Assembly (NCBI RefSeq): GCF_023700005.1
Contig: NZ_JAMLJK010000001.1
Location: 1,533,096 to 1,597,095 of the forward strand
DNA length: 64,000 nucleotides
From: Larsenimonas rhizosphaerae
GTDB lineage: Bacteria > Pseudomonadota > Gammaproteobacteria > Pseudomonadales > Halomonadaceae
Direction: 5' to 3'
The notes under the pieces were generated by a model that made no database searches, was not told where the DNA came from, and worked only from the letters and a program-made list of their open reading frames with translations. The first letter of the stretch is position 1, and every line of letters starts with the position of its first letter. Made by a program: the position numbers and the translations under genes. Positions 55,277 to 64,000 of the stretch are shown here, piece by piece.

Positions 55277-56782
55277 ATGACCGTGATTCGTCAGGACGAC
55301 GTTATCGATAGCGTCGCCGATGCGTTGCAGTACATCTCGTATTACCATCCAAAGGATTTCATTCAGGCCATGAATGCGGCCTACGAGCGGGAAGAAAATC
55401 CAGCGGCGCGGGATGCCATTGCACAGATTTTGATCAACTCGCGCATGTGTGCCACTGGCCACCGTCCCATCTGTCAGGATACCGGCATTGTTACGGTATT
55501 CGTGCATGTGGGCATGGATGTACGCTGGGATGCCGAGATGAGCCTGGACGACATGGTCAATGAAGGGGTGCGGCGCGCCTATCTCCTGCCGGATAACATC
55601 CTGCGGGCTTCCGTGCTGGCCGACCCGGATGGCAAGCGCCAGAATACCAGGGACAATACGCCAGCCATCATTCATCACAAGCTGGTGCCGGGAAATACCG
55701 TCGAGATTCATGTTGCGGCCAAGGGAGGTGGCAGTGAAGCCAAGTCCAAGTTTGCCATGCTGAACCCGTCGGACAGCGTCGTGGACTGGGTGCTGGAACA
55801 GATCCCCAAAATGGGGGCTGGCTGGTGTCCGCCGGGCATGCTGGGCATCGGTATTGGCGGCACGGCCGAGAAGGCAATGCAACTGGCCAAGGAATCCCTG
55901 CTGGAGCCGATCGACATTCAGGAGCTGAAGGCTCGTGGCGCTACTACGCGCAGTGAAGAGTTGCGTCTCGAACTGTTCGATAAGGTCAACCAGACCGGCA
56001 TCGGCGCACAGGGACTGGGCGGATTGACCACGGTGCTGGACATCAAGGTGCTGGATTACCCGACCCATGCCGCCAACAAGCCGGTGGCGATCATTCCCAA
56101 CTGTGCCGCTACCCGGCACGTACATTTTACCCTCGATGGCAGTGGTGCTGCAGAATTGCCGGCACCGTCACTGGATGACTGGCCTGATATTACCTGGGAA
56201 GCGGGCGAGGGCGTCAAGCGGGTAAACCTGGACACGGTAACCGCCGAGGAGATCCAGAGCTGGGTGCCTGGTGATACGCTGCTGCTGTCCGGCAAGCTGT
56301 TGACCGGTCGTGACGCCGCGCACAAGCGCATGGTGGATATGCTGGGTCGGGGCGAGTCGTTGCCGGTTGATCTGCAGGGACGCTTCATCTATTACGTGGG
56401 CCCGGTTGATCCCATTGGTGACGAAGCCGTGGGTCCGGCAGGCCCGACCACGGCAACTCGCATGGACAAGTTTACTCGTACCATGCTGGAGCAGACCGGT
56501 CTGGCCGGCATGATCGGCAAGGCCGAGCGTGGCCCGGTAGCCATTGAAGCCATTCGTGATCACAAGGCGGCCTATCTGATGGCGGTCGGCGGAGCGGCCT
56601 ATCTGGTGGCTCAGGCGATTAAAAGGTCCCGCGTGGTTGCGTTCGAGGACCTGGGCATGGAAGCCATCTACGAGTTTGATGTCGAGGACATGCCGGTGAC
56701 GGTTGCAGTGGATGCCGGCGGAAATTCAGTGCATCAGAGTGGTCCGGCGAAGTGGCGGGATATTATTGCACAGCAGGGGTGA
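55277..56782 (+). CDS. Class I fumarate hydratase ([4Fe-4S])
   Basis: TCA-cycle enzyme, oxygen-sensitive, converting fumarate and malate. The 501-residue protein includes both class I domains: HRPICQDTGIVTVFVHVG (cluster Cys near residue 66), AAKGGGSEAKSKFAML near 150, MGAGWCPPGMLGIGIGGTAEKAMQLAKESL (second Cys near 180), IIPNCAATRHVHFTLDGSG (third Cys near 277), and a C-terminal domain with LSGKLLTGRDAAHKRM and YVGPVDPIGDEAVGPAGPTTATRMDKF. It is of FumA/B type rather than FumC. Followed by a terminator. Confidence 0.93.
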   Translation: MTVIRQDDVIDSVADALQYISYYHPKDFIQAMNAAYEREENPAARDAIAQILINSRMCATGHRPICQDTGIVTVFVHVGMDVRWDAEMSLDDMVNEGVRRAYLLPDNILRASVLADPDGKRQNTRDNTPAIIHHKLVPGNTVEIHVAAKGGGSEAKSKFAMLNPSDSVVDWVLEQIPKMGAGWCPPGMLGIGIGGTAEKAMQLAKESLLEPIDIQELKARGATTRSEELRLELFDKVNQTGIGAQGLGGLTTVLDIKVLDYPTHAANKPVAIIPNCAATRHVHFTLDGSGAAELPAPSLDDWPDITWEAGEGVKRVNLDTVTAEEIQSWVPGDTLLLSGKLLTGRDAAHKRMVDMLGRGESLPVDLQGRFIYYVGPVDPIGDEAVGPAGPTTATRMDKFTRTMLEQTGLAGMIGKAERGPVAIEAIRDHKAAYLMAVGGAAYLVAQAIKRSRVVAFEDLGMEAIYEFDVEDMPVTVAVDAGGNSVHQSGPAKWRDIIAQQG

Positions 56783-56849
56783 CGGGCAGGGGGTATCGCT
56801 CCCTTTGAGCGCATACCTCGTGTATCCTTCGCACCATGCATGAATGTCA

Positions 56850-56871
56850 GCCAGGGCTTGCCCTGGCTTTT
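56850..56871 (+). terminator. Terminator after the fumarase gene
   Basis: GCCAGGGC-TT-GCCCTGGC followed by TTTT, about 70 bp past the stop. Confidence 0.75.
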
Positions 56872-56900
56872 CCATTGGGTCTCAACAGGCAGGCACCACG

Positions 56901-58325
56901 ATGACCGCGATACTGGGTGGTGTAATCATCATCATCTTTCATGTGCTGGGAACACTCTCTGCACTGATGGCGTTGATGTCGAGCCGGACGTCCCAGGGCG
57001 CCATCGCGTGGATCATTTCCCTGCTGACCTTCCCCTATCTTGCGCTGCCTGCCTACTGGGTTTTCGGCAGACCGCGGTTTTACGGCTATGTATCAGCGCG
57101 GGAAGAGCGGGATTCATCGCTTCGTCAGGTACTCACCCGCTTTCGTCGTGATCTTACGCCGTTCTTTTCCCGCCCCGAAAGCGATGAGCGTCGTCTGGTC
57201 GCGGTCGAGCGACTCGCCATGATGCCGATGTCCCGGGGCAATCATCCCGAATTGCTGATTGATGGTCAGGCGACCTTTGACAGTCTGTTCAGAGGAATTG
57301 AACGGGCCGAGAATTATCTGCTTATTCAGTTCTTCATTGTGCGCGATGACCGGTTGGGGCAGGAGTTGAAGCGCCGCCTGTGCCGCTGCGCCGAGCGCGG
57401 GGTACGTGTCTGCTTTTTGTATGATGAGATTGGCAGCCGCAAACTGCCCGAGGCCTATCTGGTCGAACTGCAGACGGCCGGTGTCGAGGTCTCCCGGTTC
57501 GGGTCGTCCCGCGGCTGGCGTCACCGTTTTCAGGTCAACTTCCGCAACCACCGCAAGATCATGATTGCCGATGGGCTGCGCGGCTGGGTCGGTGGTTTGA
57601 ATGTCGGTAATGAATACATGGGGGAAAGCCCGCGCTATGGTCACTGGCGGGATACGCACATGACATTGACCGGCCCGGCAGTGCTGGGACTGCAGGAAGC
57701 ATTCTGGGAAGACTGGCACTGGGCCACCGGTACCATTCTTGCACTGAACTGGACGCCGCGCCTGTCCAGCCATGGAGATCACCATGTCGTGATTGTTCCT
57801 TCCGGTCCGGCAGATCATCAGGAAACCGCCAGCCTGATCATTCAGCAGGCCATTCATGGCGCGCATTACCGTTTCTGGATCACCAGCCCGTATTTTGTTC
57901 CGGACCAGGGCGTTCAGGACGCCTTGAAACTGGCTGCCCTCAGAGGGGTGGATGTTCGGGTACTGATGCCGGAGCATCCTGATCACCTGCTGGTATTTCT
58001 GTCGGCATTTTCATTTTTGCCCGACATGATCAACGCCGGCGTTCGTATTTATCGCTACCAGCCGGGGTTCATGCACCAGAAAGTGTTTCTGGTCGATAAC
58101 GATACCGCATCAGTGGGTACCGTGAATCTGGATAACCGGTCGTTCAGGCTTAATTTCGAGATTACTGCGTATATTCCCTCACCGGCATTTGCCCGGTCGG
58201 TCGAGGCCATGCTCGAGCAGGATTTCAAGGTAAGCCGTGAAGTATCTCTGGATGAGGTACAGTCGCGCCCGCTGTGGCGCAAGATCATCTCCCGGGCGGC
58301 ATATCTGGCCGCGCCGATTCAATAA
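56901..58325 (+). CDS. cls: Cardiolipin synthase (phospholipase D family)
   Basis: The 474-residue membrane enzyme has two N-terminal helices (GGVIIIIFHVLGTLSALMALM; ISLLTFPYLALPAYWVFG) and two PLD catalytic motifs: VNFRNHRKIMIADGLRGWVGGLN near residue 215, and FMHQKVFLVDNDTASVGTVNLDNRS near residue 390. It joins phosphatidylglycerol units into cardiolipin, a lipid that rises with salt stress. The start at 56901 (MTAILGGV) is chosen over a longer frame through the fumarase terminator. Confidence 0.93.
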   Translation: MTAILGGVIIIIFHVLGTLSALMALMSSRTSQGAIAWIISLLTFPYLALPAYWVFGRPRFYGYVSAREERDSSLRQVLTRFRRDLTPFFSRPESDERRLVAVERLAMMPMSRGNHPELLIDGQATFDSLFRGIERAENYLLIQFFIVRDDRLGQELKRRLCRCAERGVRVCFLYDEIGSRKLPEAYLVELQTAGVEVSRFGSSRGWRHRFQVNFRNHRKIMIADGLRGWVGGLNVGNEYMGESPRYGHWRDTHMTLTGPAVLGLQEAFWEDWHWATGTILALNWTPRLSSHGDHHVVIVPSGPADHQETASLIIQQAIHGAHYRFWITSPYFVPDQGVQDALKLAALRGVDVRVLMPEHPDHLLVFLSAFSFLPDMINAGVRIYRYQPGFMHQKVFLVDNDTASVGTVNLDNRSFRLNFEITAYIPSPAFARSVEAMLEQDFKVSREVSLDEVQSRPLWRKIISRAAYLAAPIQ

Positions 58326-58370
58326 CAACAGACCGGACGGTCTGCATCGGTGACGAGCAGGACGGCGATT

Positions 58371-59291
58371 GTGAATCTTGAAACGAAATGGCTGGAAGAC
58401 TTTGTGGCGCTGGCCAATACGCGCAGCTTTTCTGCATCGGCGCGTCAGCGCCATGTCACTCAGCCGGCATTCAGTCGCCGTATTCGCTCACTTGAGCAGG
58501 CCGTGGGCGCGCAGCTGGTAGACCGCTCGACTACGCCGGTCACCCTGACGCCGGAAGGGCAGCTGTTCGTGATCACGGCGCGTAACCTGGTCGAGCAGTT
58601 AAGTGAATGCCTGGGGCATCTGCGCGGGCTGGAAATGGCCAATGAGGCGCTGGATATCGTGGCAGCACATTCGCTGGCCCTCGGGTTTTATCCAAAGTGG
58701 ATCTCACGGCTGCAAAAGGGCGTCGGTGAATTGCCGACACGATTGACGGCCATGAACGTCGGTGATGCGATCCATGTGCTGCGTGAAGGCAACTGTGACC
58801 TGATGCTGGCCTACCATGATCCTTACGCCACCATGCAGCTCGATAGTGAAGCCTTTCCCTCCTTTTCGGTTGCTCAGGTGCGGATGGTACCGATCAGCGT
58901 GCCCAACGAGGACGGCGCACCGTCCTTTTCCCTTGATTCTTCCGGCTCGTTGCCTTTTCTGAGCTATAGCCAGGGCGCCTTTCTGGGACGCAGCGTGCGC
59001 ATGCTACTGAAAAATGACCCGTTGCGAATGCGGCTCAAGACGGTCTATGAAACGGCGATGGCCGAGGGGTTGAAGGGCATGGCCCTTGAGGGCGCGGGGG
59101 TGGCGTGGATTCCCGAGTTCTGTATTCGGGATGACCTGCATCATCATCGGCTGGTGCGGGCCGGTGGCGAACAGTGGGATATTCCTCTGGAGATCCGGCT
59201 GTATCGGTGCTCGCTGGTGCACAAGCCAGGCGTCGAGCGGCTCTGGAAGCGTTTGCAGAAACTGCCCAGGGACTTTCTGGAAAGTCCCTGA
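58371..59291 (+). CDS. LysR regulator, HypT-like
   Basis: The 306-residue protein begins NLETKWLEDFVALANTRSFSA, then RHVTQPAFSRRIRSLEQAVG, closely resembling E. coli HypT (YjiE), a hypochlorite-responsive activator in which Met oxidation switches activity. Further shared stretches are AAHSLALGFYPKWIS, LREGNCDLMLAYHD, and LLKN..GMALEGAGVAWIPEF near residue 240. GTG at 58371 with AGGA 8 bases upstream is preferred over the upstream GTG at 58350. Several Met residues occur, but their equivalence to the HypT sensors was not verified. It follows cls by 45 bp. Confidence 0.82.
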   Translation: MNLETKWLEDFVALANTRSFSASARQRHVTQPAFSRRIRSLEQAVGAQLVDRSTTPVTLTPEGQLFVITARNLVEQLSECLGHLRGLEMANEALDIVAAHSLALGFYPKWISRLQKGVGELPTRLTAMNVGDAIHVLREGNCDLMLAYHDPYATMQLDSEAFPSFSVAQVRMVPISVPNEDGAPSFSLDSSGSLPFLSYSQGAFLGRSVRMLLKNDPLRMRLKTVYETAMAEGLKGMALEGAGVAWIPEFCIRDDLHHHRLVRAGGEQWDIPLEIRLYRCSLVHKPGVERLWKRLQKLPRDFLESP

Positions 59292-59298
59292 ACGTTGC

Positions 59299-60372
59299 TC
59301 AGGAGGCGTTATAACCTGCAGGTAATCCCAGAAAACTCTGAATGATGAAAAAGTGATCTTCGAACAGCTGTTCCGGATCGAGATCGGCCAGGGGCAGCCA
59401 GACAGCCTTGTGACGCGAGGTGCGTGGCATGCGCACCTCGGGCAGTCGTTGCTCCGGGCGCAGTGCCAGATAAAAGGCCTGTGCCAGTGTTCGGCCCCGC
59501 CAGCTGCGATGGGGGTCATCAAACAGGCGATGCGCCCTTAGGGACCCTCGAAGTACCGGTTCCGGTACCTTGAGCCGAATGTTGTCCCGCAACTCTCGAA
59601 AACAGGCATCCTCCAGCCGTTCCTGAGGCTGAACAAATCCGCCAGGCAGGGCATAAAGCCCCTTGCCTGGTGCGGCTCGTCGTTCGACCAGCAGGACATG
59701 CCCGGACTGCACCACCACCGCATTGACGGTAATGAACATGGGGGGATAAGGCGTATCCTGCCAGGCGCGTTGATACTGCTCTAGAAGCTGACGTTCCTGA
59801 TGCAGGGCCTGCCAGTGTTCCGTGTCCATAAACTGCGACAGTCGTGCCGTCACCGGCGCCTCGAGCGTGGGGTGTGGTGTCGGGGCGAGGTACGCTCTGG
59901 CGGTGTCGGCATTGTGGAACAATGGGACGCGGATATCTTCCGAGGAAATGCCGTCCAGTGGATCGACACTTACGGACTGCCACTGGGGGAACAGGGTCAG
60001 AAAATAATTCGACCGAGTCTGACGTGCTCCGATCAGGGCTATCTTCGGCAGCTTCTGTGCAGGCTGCATGGCCAGGTCCCGCACCTTTTTCTGAACGTCG
60101 CGCACCCAGATATCATCGTTGTACAGGGCATCAAGCAGGGGCACCATGGTCAGTCTGCTCTGATCCTCACTACCAATACAGGCTCGAATCATCTCGGCGC
60201 GTTCATCGAATGTCCATGGATTGCGCAGGGAACGAGCCTGCCAGGCGGAACCTATCAGCACAATGACCTGTTCGGCTTTTGAAAGTGCCTGTGCGATCAC
60301 TTCAATGTGCCCACGGTGAGGGGGCTGGAAACGGCCAATGAAGACCAGGCAATCAAACACCTTCTCAGGCAT
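59299..60372 (-). CDS. nadM: Bifunctional NMN adenylyltransferase / Nudix protein (NadM)
   Basis: The N-terminal half (about 1-180) is a nucleotidyltransferase with FIGRFQPPHRGHIEVIAQAL (HxGH motif) and GSAWQARSLRNPWTFDERAEMI, and SNYFLTLFPQW and GISSEDIRVP later, as in NadM. The C-terminal half is a Nudix domain: ALPGGFVQPQERLEDACFREL. The Nudix box normally ends REUxEExGU; here the two metal-binding Glu residues are Asp-Asn (RELRDNI), so hydrolysis of ADP-ribose may be weak or lost. Length 357 fits. The start at 60372 is chosen over 60405 from the family start. Convergent with the HypT-like gene. Confidence 0.88.
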   Translation of the reverse strand: MPEKVFDCLVFIGRFQPPHRGHIEVIAQALSKAEQVIVLIGSAWQARSLRNPWTFDERAEMIRACIGSEDQSRLTMVPLLDALYNDDIWVRDVQKKVRDLAMQPAQKLPKIALIGARQTRSNYFLTLFPQWQSVSVDPLDGISSEDIRVPLFHNADTARAYLAPTPHPTLEAPVTARLSQFMDTEHWQALHQERQLLEQYQRAWQDTPYPPMFITVNAVVVQSGHVLLVERRAAPGKGLYALPGGFVQPQERLEDACFRELRDNIRLKVPEPVLRGSLRAHRLFDDPHRSWRGRTLAQAFYLALRPEQRLPEVRMPRTSRHKAVWLPLADLDPEQLFEDHFFIIQSFLGLPAGYNAS

Positions 60373-60509
60373 ACAGGTTCTCTTTCGGGACATCGTAAAA
60401 GGCATATGTAACGAAGGTATTATGCCGGTTCCACAGACAGGTGCAATTTGAACCGCTGTCCTTTATCCACCAGGCTGTATCGCTGAACCAACGACGGGGA
60501 GTCGAAAGC

Positions 60510-60785
60510 ATGTACCGACAAAAAGCGGTTGTCAGCGGGCACGTGCAGGGTGTGGGGTTTCGTTACGCGACTCGGGAAAAGGCCCGAGAGCTCAGACTTG
60601 GTGGCTATGCCCGCAATCTGGAAGATGGGCGCGTGGATGTACTGGCTGAAGGGGACAGGTCTGCCGTGCAGGCATTGATAGCCTGGCTTGACAAGGGGCC
60701 ACCCCATGCACGGGTGGCACATGTCGAGGTCGCGGCCATGGAGCAGGCCGAGACCTCGATACACAATGAATTTACTACCGGGTGA
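60510..60785 (+). CDS. acyP: Acylphosphatase
   Basis: The 91-residue enzyme hydrolyses acyl phosphates such as carbamoyl or acetyl phosphate. VVSGHVQGVGFRYATREKA supplies the phosphate-binding loop and catalytic Arg; GGYARNLEDGRVDVLAEG supplies the catalytic Asn. GGGGAG lies 8 bases before the ATG at 60510. Divergent from nadM and convergent with otsA. Confidence 0.95.
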   Translation: MYRQKAVVSGHVQGVGFRYATREKARELRLGGYARNLEDGRVDVLAEGDRSAVQALIAWLDKGPPHARVAHVEVAAMEQAETSIHNEFTTG

Positions 60786-60793
60786 GAGTGACG

Positions 60794-62206
60794 TCAGGTT
60801 GCCGAACGGTTCAGCCTGACATCCATCAGTTCATCCAGGAAGTTCTGGCTCCAGTGATGGATGTCATTGTTTTCCAGCACATCCATCATGGTACGCCACC
60901 GGGTCTTGCGCTCGTCCAGTGACATTGTCAGGGCCTGTTCCAGCATGTCGGCCACACCATCGATGTCGTAGGGATTGCAGACCAGCGCTCCCTTGCTCAG
61001 CTCCCAGGAAGCGCCGGCCAGATGCGAGATGATGAGCACGCCCGGGTCTTCCGGGTCCTGGGCAGCGACGAACTCCTTGGCGACCAGGTTCATGCCATCA
61101 CGCAGCGGTGTCAGAAAGCCCACCCGGCTCATGCGTAAAAAGCCCATGATGGCTTCACGGCTGTAACCACGATTCAGATAGCGAAGCGGAGTCCAGTCGT
61201 AGTCGGCAAAACGTCCGTTCACATGGCCGGCTACACGCTCAAGTGTGGTGCGCAACTGGGCATATTCATGAACATCGGTTCGTGAGGGCGGTGAGATCTG
61301 GATAAAGACGACATTGCCCCGCTGATGCTCCTGCTTTTCGAGCAGGCGCTCAAAGGCCTGGAAGCGCTTGTAAACGCCCTTGCTGTAATCCAGACGGTCC
61401 ACACCCATCACCAGTGGGCGATCCCCCAGTGAGCGCTGCAGTCGCTTGCCGGCCGATGAGGTGACGCCGGCCTGAGCCATTTCCTGGGCAGCCTGAACAT
61501 CAATGGAAATCGGATAGCTTTCCGCCCTGAAGCGGCGGCCATCAACCTCCAGCATGCCGTCATCGTGTTCGACGGCGTCAAGGGCCATGGTCATGCAATC
61601 CTTGAAGTTCTTGAGATCGACATCGGATTGAAGGCCAATCAGGTCATAAGCACTCAGATACCGCAGCAGATTTTCGTAATCCGGAAGAATGCGCAGTACA
61701 TCCCAGGGGGGAAAGGGAATGTGAAGGAAGTACCCCAGTGGCGCGTCGGCACCGGTTTCTCTCAGGTAATGACCCAGCGGCACAAGATGGTAGTCATGTA
61801 CCCACACACGAGTATTGTCCTTGATCAACGGCATGAGGTGGTCAGCGAAACGCTGATTGACACGCAGATAGCCTTCAAGATTTTCCCGACTGTATTCGAC
61901 CTTGTCAGGACGATAGTGAAACAGCGGCCAGAGCATTTCATTGGAAAAGCCGGTGTAATAGGTCTTGTGATCGTTTTCCGTCAGAGGAAAGGTGGCAAAG
62001 CGAACACCATCAAAGTCGTAATGCTCCAGCCTGGCATGCTCATCATCGTCGATGCTGCCGTTCCAGCCAAGCCACAGGCCGTCAGCCTGCTGCAATGCCG
62101 TCATTACGCCAACAGCCAACCCTCCCTGGTTACCGCTGCCGCCGTCCGGATTGGGGACGCGGTTGGAGACAACGATCAACTGGCTGTCCTGTTCACTGTT
62201 ACTCAA
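60794..62206 (-). CDS. otsA: Trehalose-6-phosphate synthase (OtsA)
   Basis: GT20 enzyme joining UDP-glucose and glucose-6-phosphate. The 470-residue protein has LIVVSNRVPNPDGGSGNQGGLAVG at the N-terminus, WVHDYHLVPLGHYLRE near residue 130, GVDRLDYSKGVYKRFQAFE near 265, and PLRDGMNLVAKEFVA near 365. The start is most likely TTG at 62206: GGGAGGA lies at ideal spacing before it and TTG overlaps the GH15 stop as TTGA. An ATG five codons upstream would place the ribosome site inside the gene. OtsB is not in the window. Confidence 0.95.
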   Translation of the reverse strand: MSNSEQDSQLIVVSNRVPNPDGGSGNQGGLAVGVMTALQQADGLWLGWNGSIDDDEHARLEHYDFDGVRFATFPLTENDHKTYYTGFSNEMLWPLFHYRPDKVEYSRENLEGYLRVNQRFADHLMPLIKDNTRVWVHDYHLVPLGHYLRETGADAPLGYFLHIPFPPWDVLRILPDYENLLRYLSAYDLIGLQSDVDLKNFKDCMTMALDAVEHDDGMLEVDGRRFRAESYPISIDVQAAQEMAQAGVTSSAGKRLQRSLGDRPLVMGVDRLDYSKGVYKRFQAFERLLEKQEHQRGNVVFIQISPPSRTDVHEYAQLRTTLERVAGHVNGRFADYDWTPLRYLNRGYSREAIMGFLRMSRVGFLTPLRDGMNLVAKEFVAAQDPEDPGVLIISHLAGASWELSKGALVCNPYDIDGVADMLEQALTMSLDERKTRWRTMMDVLENNDIHHWSQNFLDELMDVRLNRSAT

Positions 62207-63984
62207 AAGATATCCTCCCATGGTTTACTTAAAAGTCTGGCCGAATTGATCAGACCTACCATGCTGTAGGTCTGCGGGAAGTTTCCCCAGAGCTCGCCGG
62301 TACGCGGGTCCACATCTTCCGACAGTAGACCGAAGCGGTTTCTCAATTCGACCATGCGCTGGTAGAGCCTTCGGGCCTCATCCTTTCGGCCCAGCGCCAC
62401 CAGCGCATCGATGTACCAGAAGTTGCATACAGTAAAGGATACATCCGGCACACCAAAATCATCTGGAGCAATGTAGCGGTAAAAAAAGTCATCGATTCTA
62501 AGTTCCTGCTCAATGGCTTCCACGGTTGCCTTGAAGCGTAGATCATCAGCGCTCAAAAAGCCGAGGCGCTGCAATAAAAGCAGTGATGCATCCATGGCAT
62601 CGCCACCCAGCGAGGAGACAAAGCTTTGACGTGTATCACTCCAGCCTTCGGAGCAGATGTGTTCATGGATCCGGCGTGATGTCCGTGTCCAGTGCTGTTG
62701 GCGCTCGGGCAGCTCCAGATGACCGGCAATGCGGGCAAGGGTGTTGCAGGCAGCCCAGCACATGACGGCGGAAAACGTGTGGACTTCGGCCCGCCCGCGA
62801 AATTCCCACAGCCCCGCATCGGGCTGGTCGAACATGCGAGCGGCCTTGGTGCCAAGGCGCTCGAGCTGTTCAAACAGGGGGAGGTCTCCTGCTCGCGGCA
62901 GACGCTGATCGAGAAACATGTGGCCGGCAGCAAGAATAACCGAGCCATATACATCGTTTTGAACCTGCTGCCAGGCGTCATTTCCAACCCGAACCGGACC
63001 CATGCCGCGATAGCCGGCCAGTGAGGCTACCTGGTTTTCATGGATTCGCCCCTGGCCATTGAGTTTGTATACCGGCTGCAGGTAGCCGTCCTCGCTGTCT
63101 GCCGCAATATTGATGATATACCGTAAAAACCCTTCCATCGTCTGGGTGACACCCAGCTGATTCAGGGCTGCGACTACAAAGCAGGCATCGCGCAGCCAGC
63201 AGAATCGATAGTCCCAGTTTCGGCTGCTGTCGGCCGATTCAGGAATGGATGAGGTGACAGCGGCAATCACTGCGCCGGTATCCTCAAACGTGTTGAGTTT
63301 CAGAGTGATGGCAGAGCGTATGACCACATCCTGCCATTCATAGGGAATTGACAGGTTCCTCACCCAGGCTTGCCAGTATTGCGTTGTTCTGGTCAAAAAC
63401 CGCTCACCCAGCGTATCGGGTGATTCGGTTATGGTTTCGTCATCACCGAAGATCAGCGTGATGGGGGTGTCCACCAGAAAGGGCATGCCGTCCTGCAGCG
63501 AAGTAATCGGTGCATTGCTGGTCAGGCGCAGGGTGCGCTGTTCGCCGACGTAGCGAATATGATGGCTGCCATGGGTTATCTGGTGAGGGGGCTGGCCGAA
63601 CTCTGTCATCGGCGCAATATGAGCCTTCAGCCGTGGTGTCCCCTTGAGCGGACGAATGTGGCGAACAAGCATCCGAGGGTGAAAAAACCGTCCGTACTGT
63701 TCGAACCGGGGAGCAAAGTCGAAGATCTCGGCCTGCTGTCCTGCCTTGTCGGTCAGCACCGTGCGCAGTACGGCCGTGTTGCGTACATAGTGCTGCTCAA
63801 GGTCAGACTGATGGGCCAGGGCCAGATCAAATCGACCCTGGTCTGCGTTGTCATCATCCAGCAGAGCGGTAAACACCGGATCATCATCAAGCCTTGGCAG
63901 GCAGGCCCAGGTCATGCTGGCCCGTGTATCAATCAGGGCGGAAACACAGCAGTTACCGATCAGTGCAAGCTCGAGAGAAGACAT
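62203..63984 (-). CDS. Glycoside hydrolase family 15 (trehalase/glucoamylase-like)
   Basis: The 593-residue protein has the N-terminal beta-sandwich and the (alpha/alpha)6 barrel with SSRNWDYRFCWLRDACFVVAAL near residue 230 and a terminal LLSEDVDPRTGELWGNFPQTYSMVGLINSA with the second catalytic Glu. This is the form common in bacteria next to otsA. Some homologues are trehalases or glucan hydrolases; the partner role in trehalose turnover is inferred from the operon. The start at 63984 is preceded by GAGG. Its stop overlaps the otsA TTG start. The operon may begin further right, beyond the window. Confidence 0.9.
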   Translation of the reverse strand: MSSLELALIGNCCVSALIDTRASMTWACLPRLDDDPVFTALLDDDNADQGRFDLALAHQSDLEQHYVRNTAVLRTVLTDKAGQQAEIFDFAPRFEQYGRFFHPRMLVRHIRPLKGTPRLKAHIAPMTEFGQPPHQITHGSHHIRYVGEQRTLRLTSNAPITSLQDGMPFLVDTPITLIFGDDETITESPDTLGERFLTRTTQYWQAWVRNLSIPYEWQDVVIRSAITLKLNTFEDTGAVIAAVTSSIPESADSSRNWDYRFCWLRDACFVVAALNQLGVTQTMEGFLRYIINIAADSEDGYLQPVYKLNGQGRIHENQVASLAGYRGMGPVRVGNDAWQQVQNDVYGSVILAAGHMFLDQRLPRAGDLPLFEQLERLGTKAARMFDQPDAGLWEFRGRAEVHTFSAVMCWAACNTLARIAGHLELPERQQHWTRTSRRIHEHICSEGWSDTRQSFVSSLGGDAMDASLLLLQRLGFLSADDLRFKATVEAIEQELRIDDFFYRYIAPDDFGVPDVSFTVCNFWYIDALVALGRKDEARRLYQRMVELRNRFGLLSEDVDPRTGELWGNFPQTYSMVGLINSARLLSKPWEDIF

Positions 63985-64000
63985 GGCATTAGGCCTCTTT

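Overview
The window looks like a piece of chromosome from a halophilic gammaproteobacterium, most likely of the Halomonadaceae (Halomonas/Kushneria/Chromohalobacter group). This is inferred from the moderately high GC content, from Pseudomonas-like gene neighbourhoods (serS-cysG, yccA-tusDCBE, catR-catBCA, wrbA-DUF2069-pdxH) and from osmolyte-related genes (otsA, GH15, a CPA1 antiporter). It is core chromosome rather than an island: I see no insertion sequence, phage, CRISPR array or rRNA. The first gene runs off the left edge.

Layout. 1-2074: siderophore-type esterase and periplasmic binding protein. 2075-9125 (minus): cobO, NupC nucleoside transporter, CPA1 antiporter with an RCK domain, YdiJ-type flavin/FeS dehydrogenase. 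9345-11831 (plus): serS and a cysG whose N-terminal half has decayed. 11858-12575 (minus): three small uncharacterised genes. 12858-15708 (minus): FecCD-type ABC importer behind a Zur-like box, divergent from a sitABCD Mn/Fe importer (15930-19393) with its own palindrome. 19488-21623: phoX behind a PHO box. 22055-26492 (minus): CNNM/CBS protein, then a soluble three-PAS chemoreceptor with a triple-CheW coupling protein and a sigma-28-like promoter. 26829-29876 (minus): an orphan aceE-like E1 gene followed by a 59-residue free-standing E2 peripheral-subunit-binding domain and preceded by a possible 43-residue ORF, divergent from a LysR gene. 30887-34338: catR divergent from catBCA, then an MHS-family transporter. 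36231-36586: two identical tRNA-Ser(UGA) genes.

36738-41541: yccA, the tusDCBE sulfur relay for tRNA 2-thiouridine, acpH, and the minus-strand DUF1244-moaB-moeA group. 41808-47094: APC permease, then a HDAC/AcuC-family deacetylase divergent from a PatZ-type acyltransferase, a plausible reversible lysine acylation pair. 47141-48788 (minus): wrbA-DUF2069-pdxH. 48894-60785: yihY, smr, ygfZ, a small HMA-like gene, uvrB, nei-like, class I fumarase, cardiolipin synthase, a HypT-like LysR gene, nadM and acyP. 60794-63984 (minus): GH15 followed by otsA, coupled through a TTGA overlap.

The most unusual content is the E1-like gene with a mini-protein that is only an E1/E3-binding domain. Next are the divergent acyltransferase/deacetylase pair, the decayed CysG, the NadM with an altered Nudix box, and several small Cys/His-rich ORFs near 12 kb and 36 kb. 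All family calls come from reading translated sequence; no database search was run.
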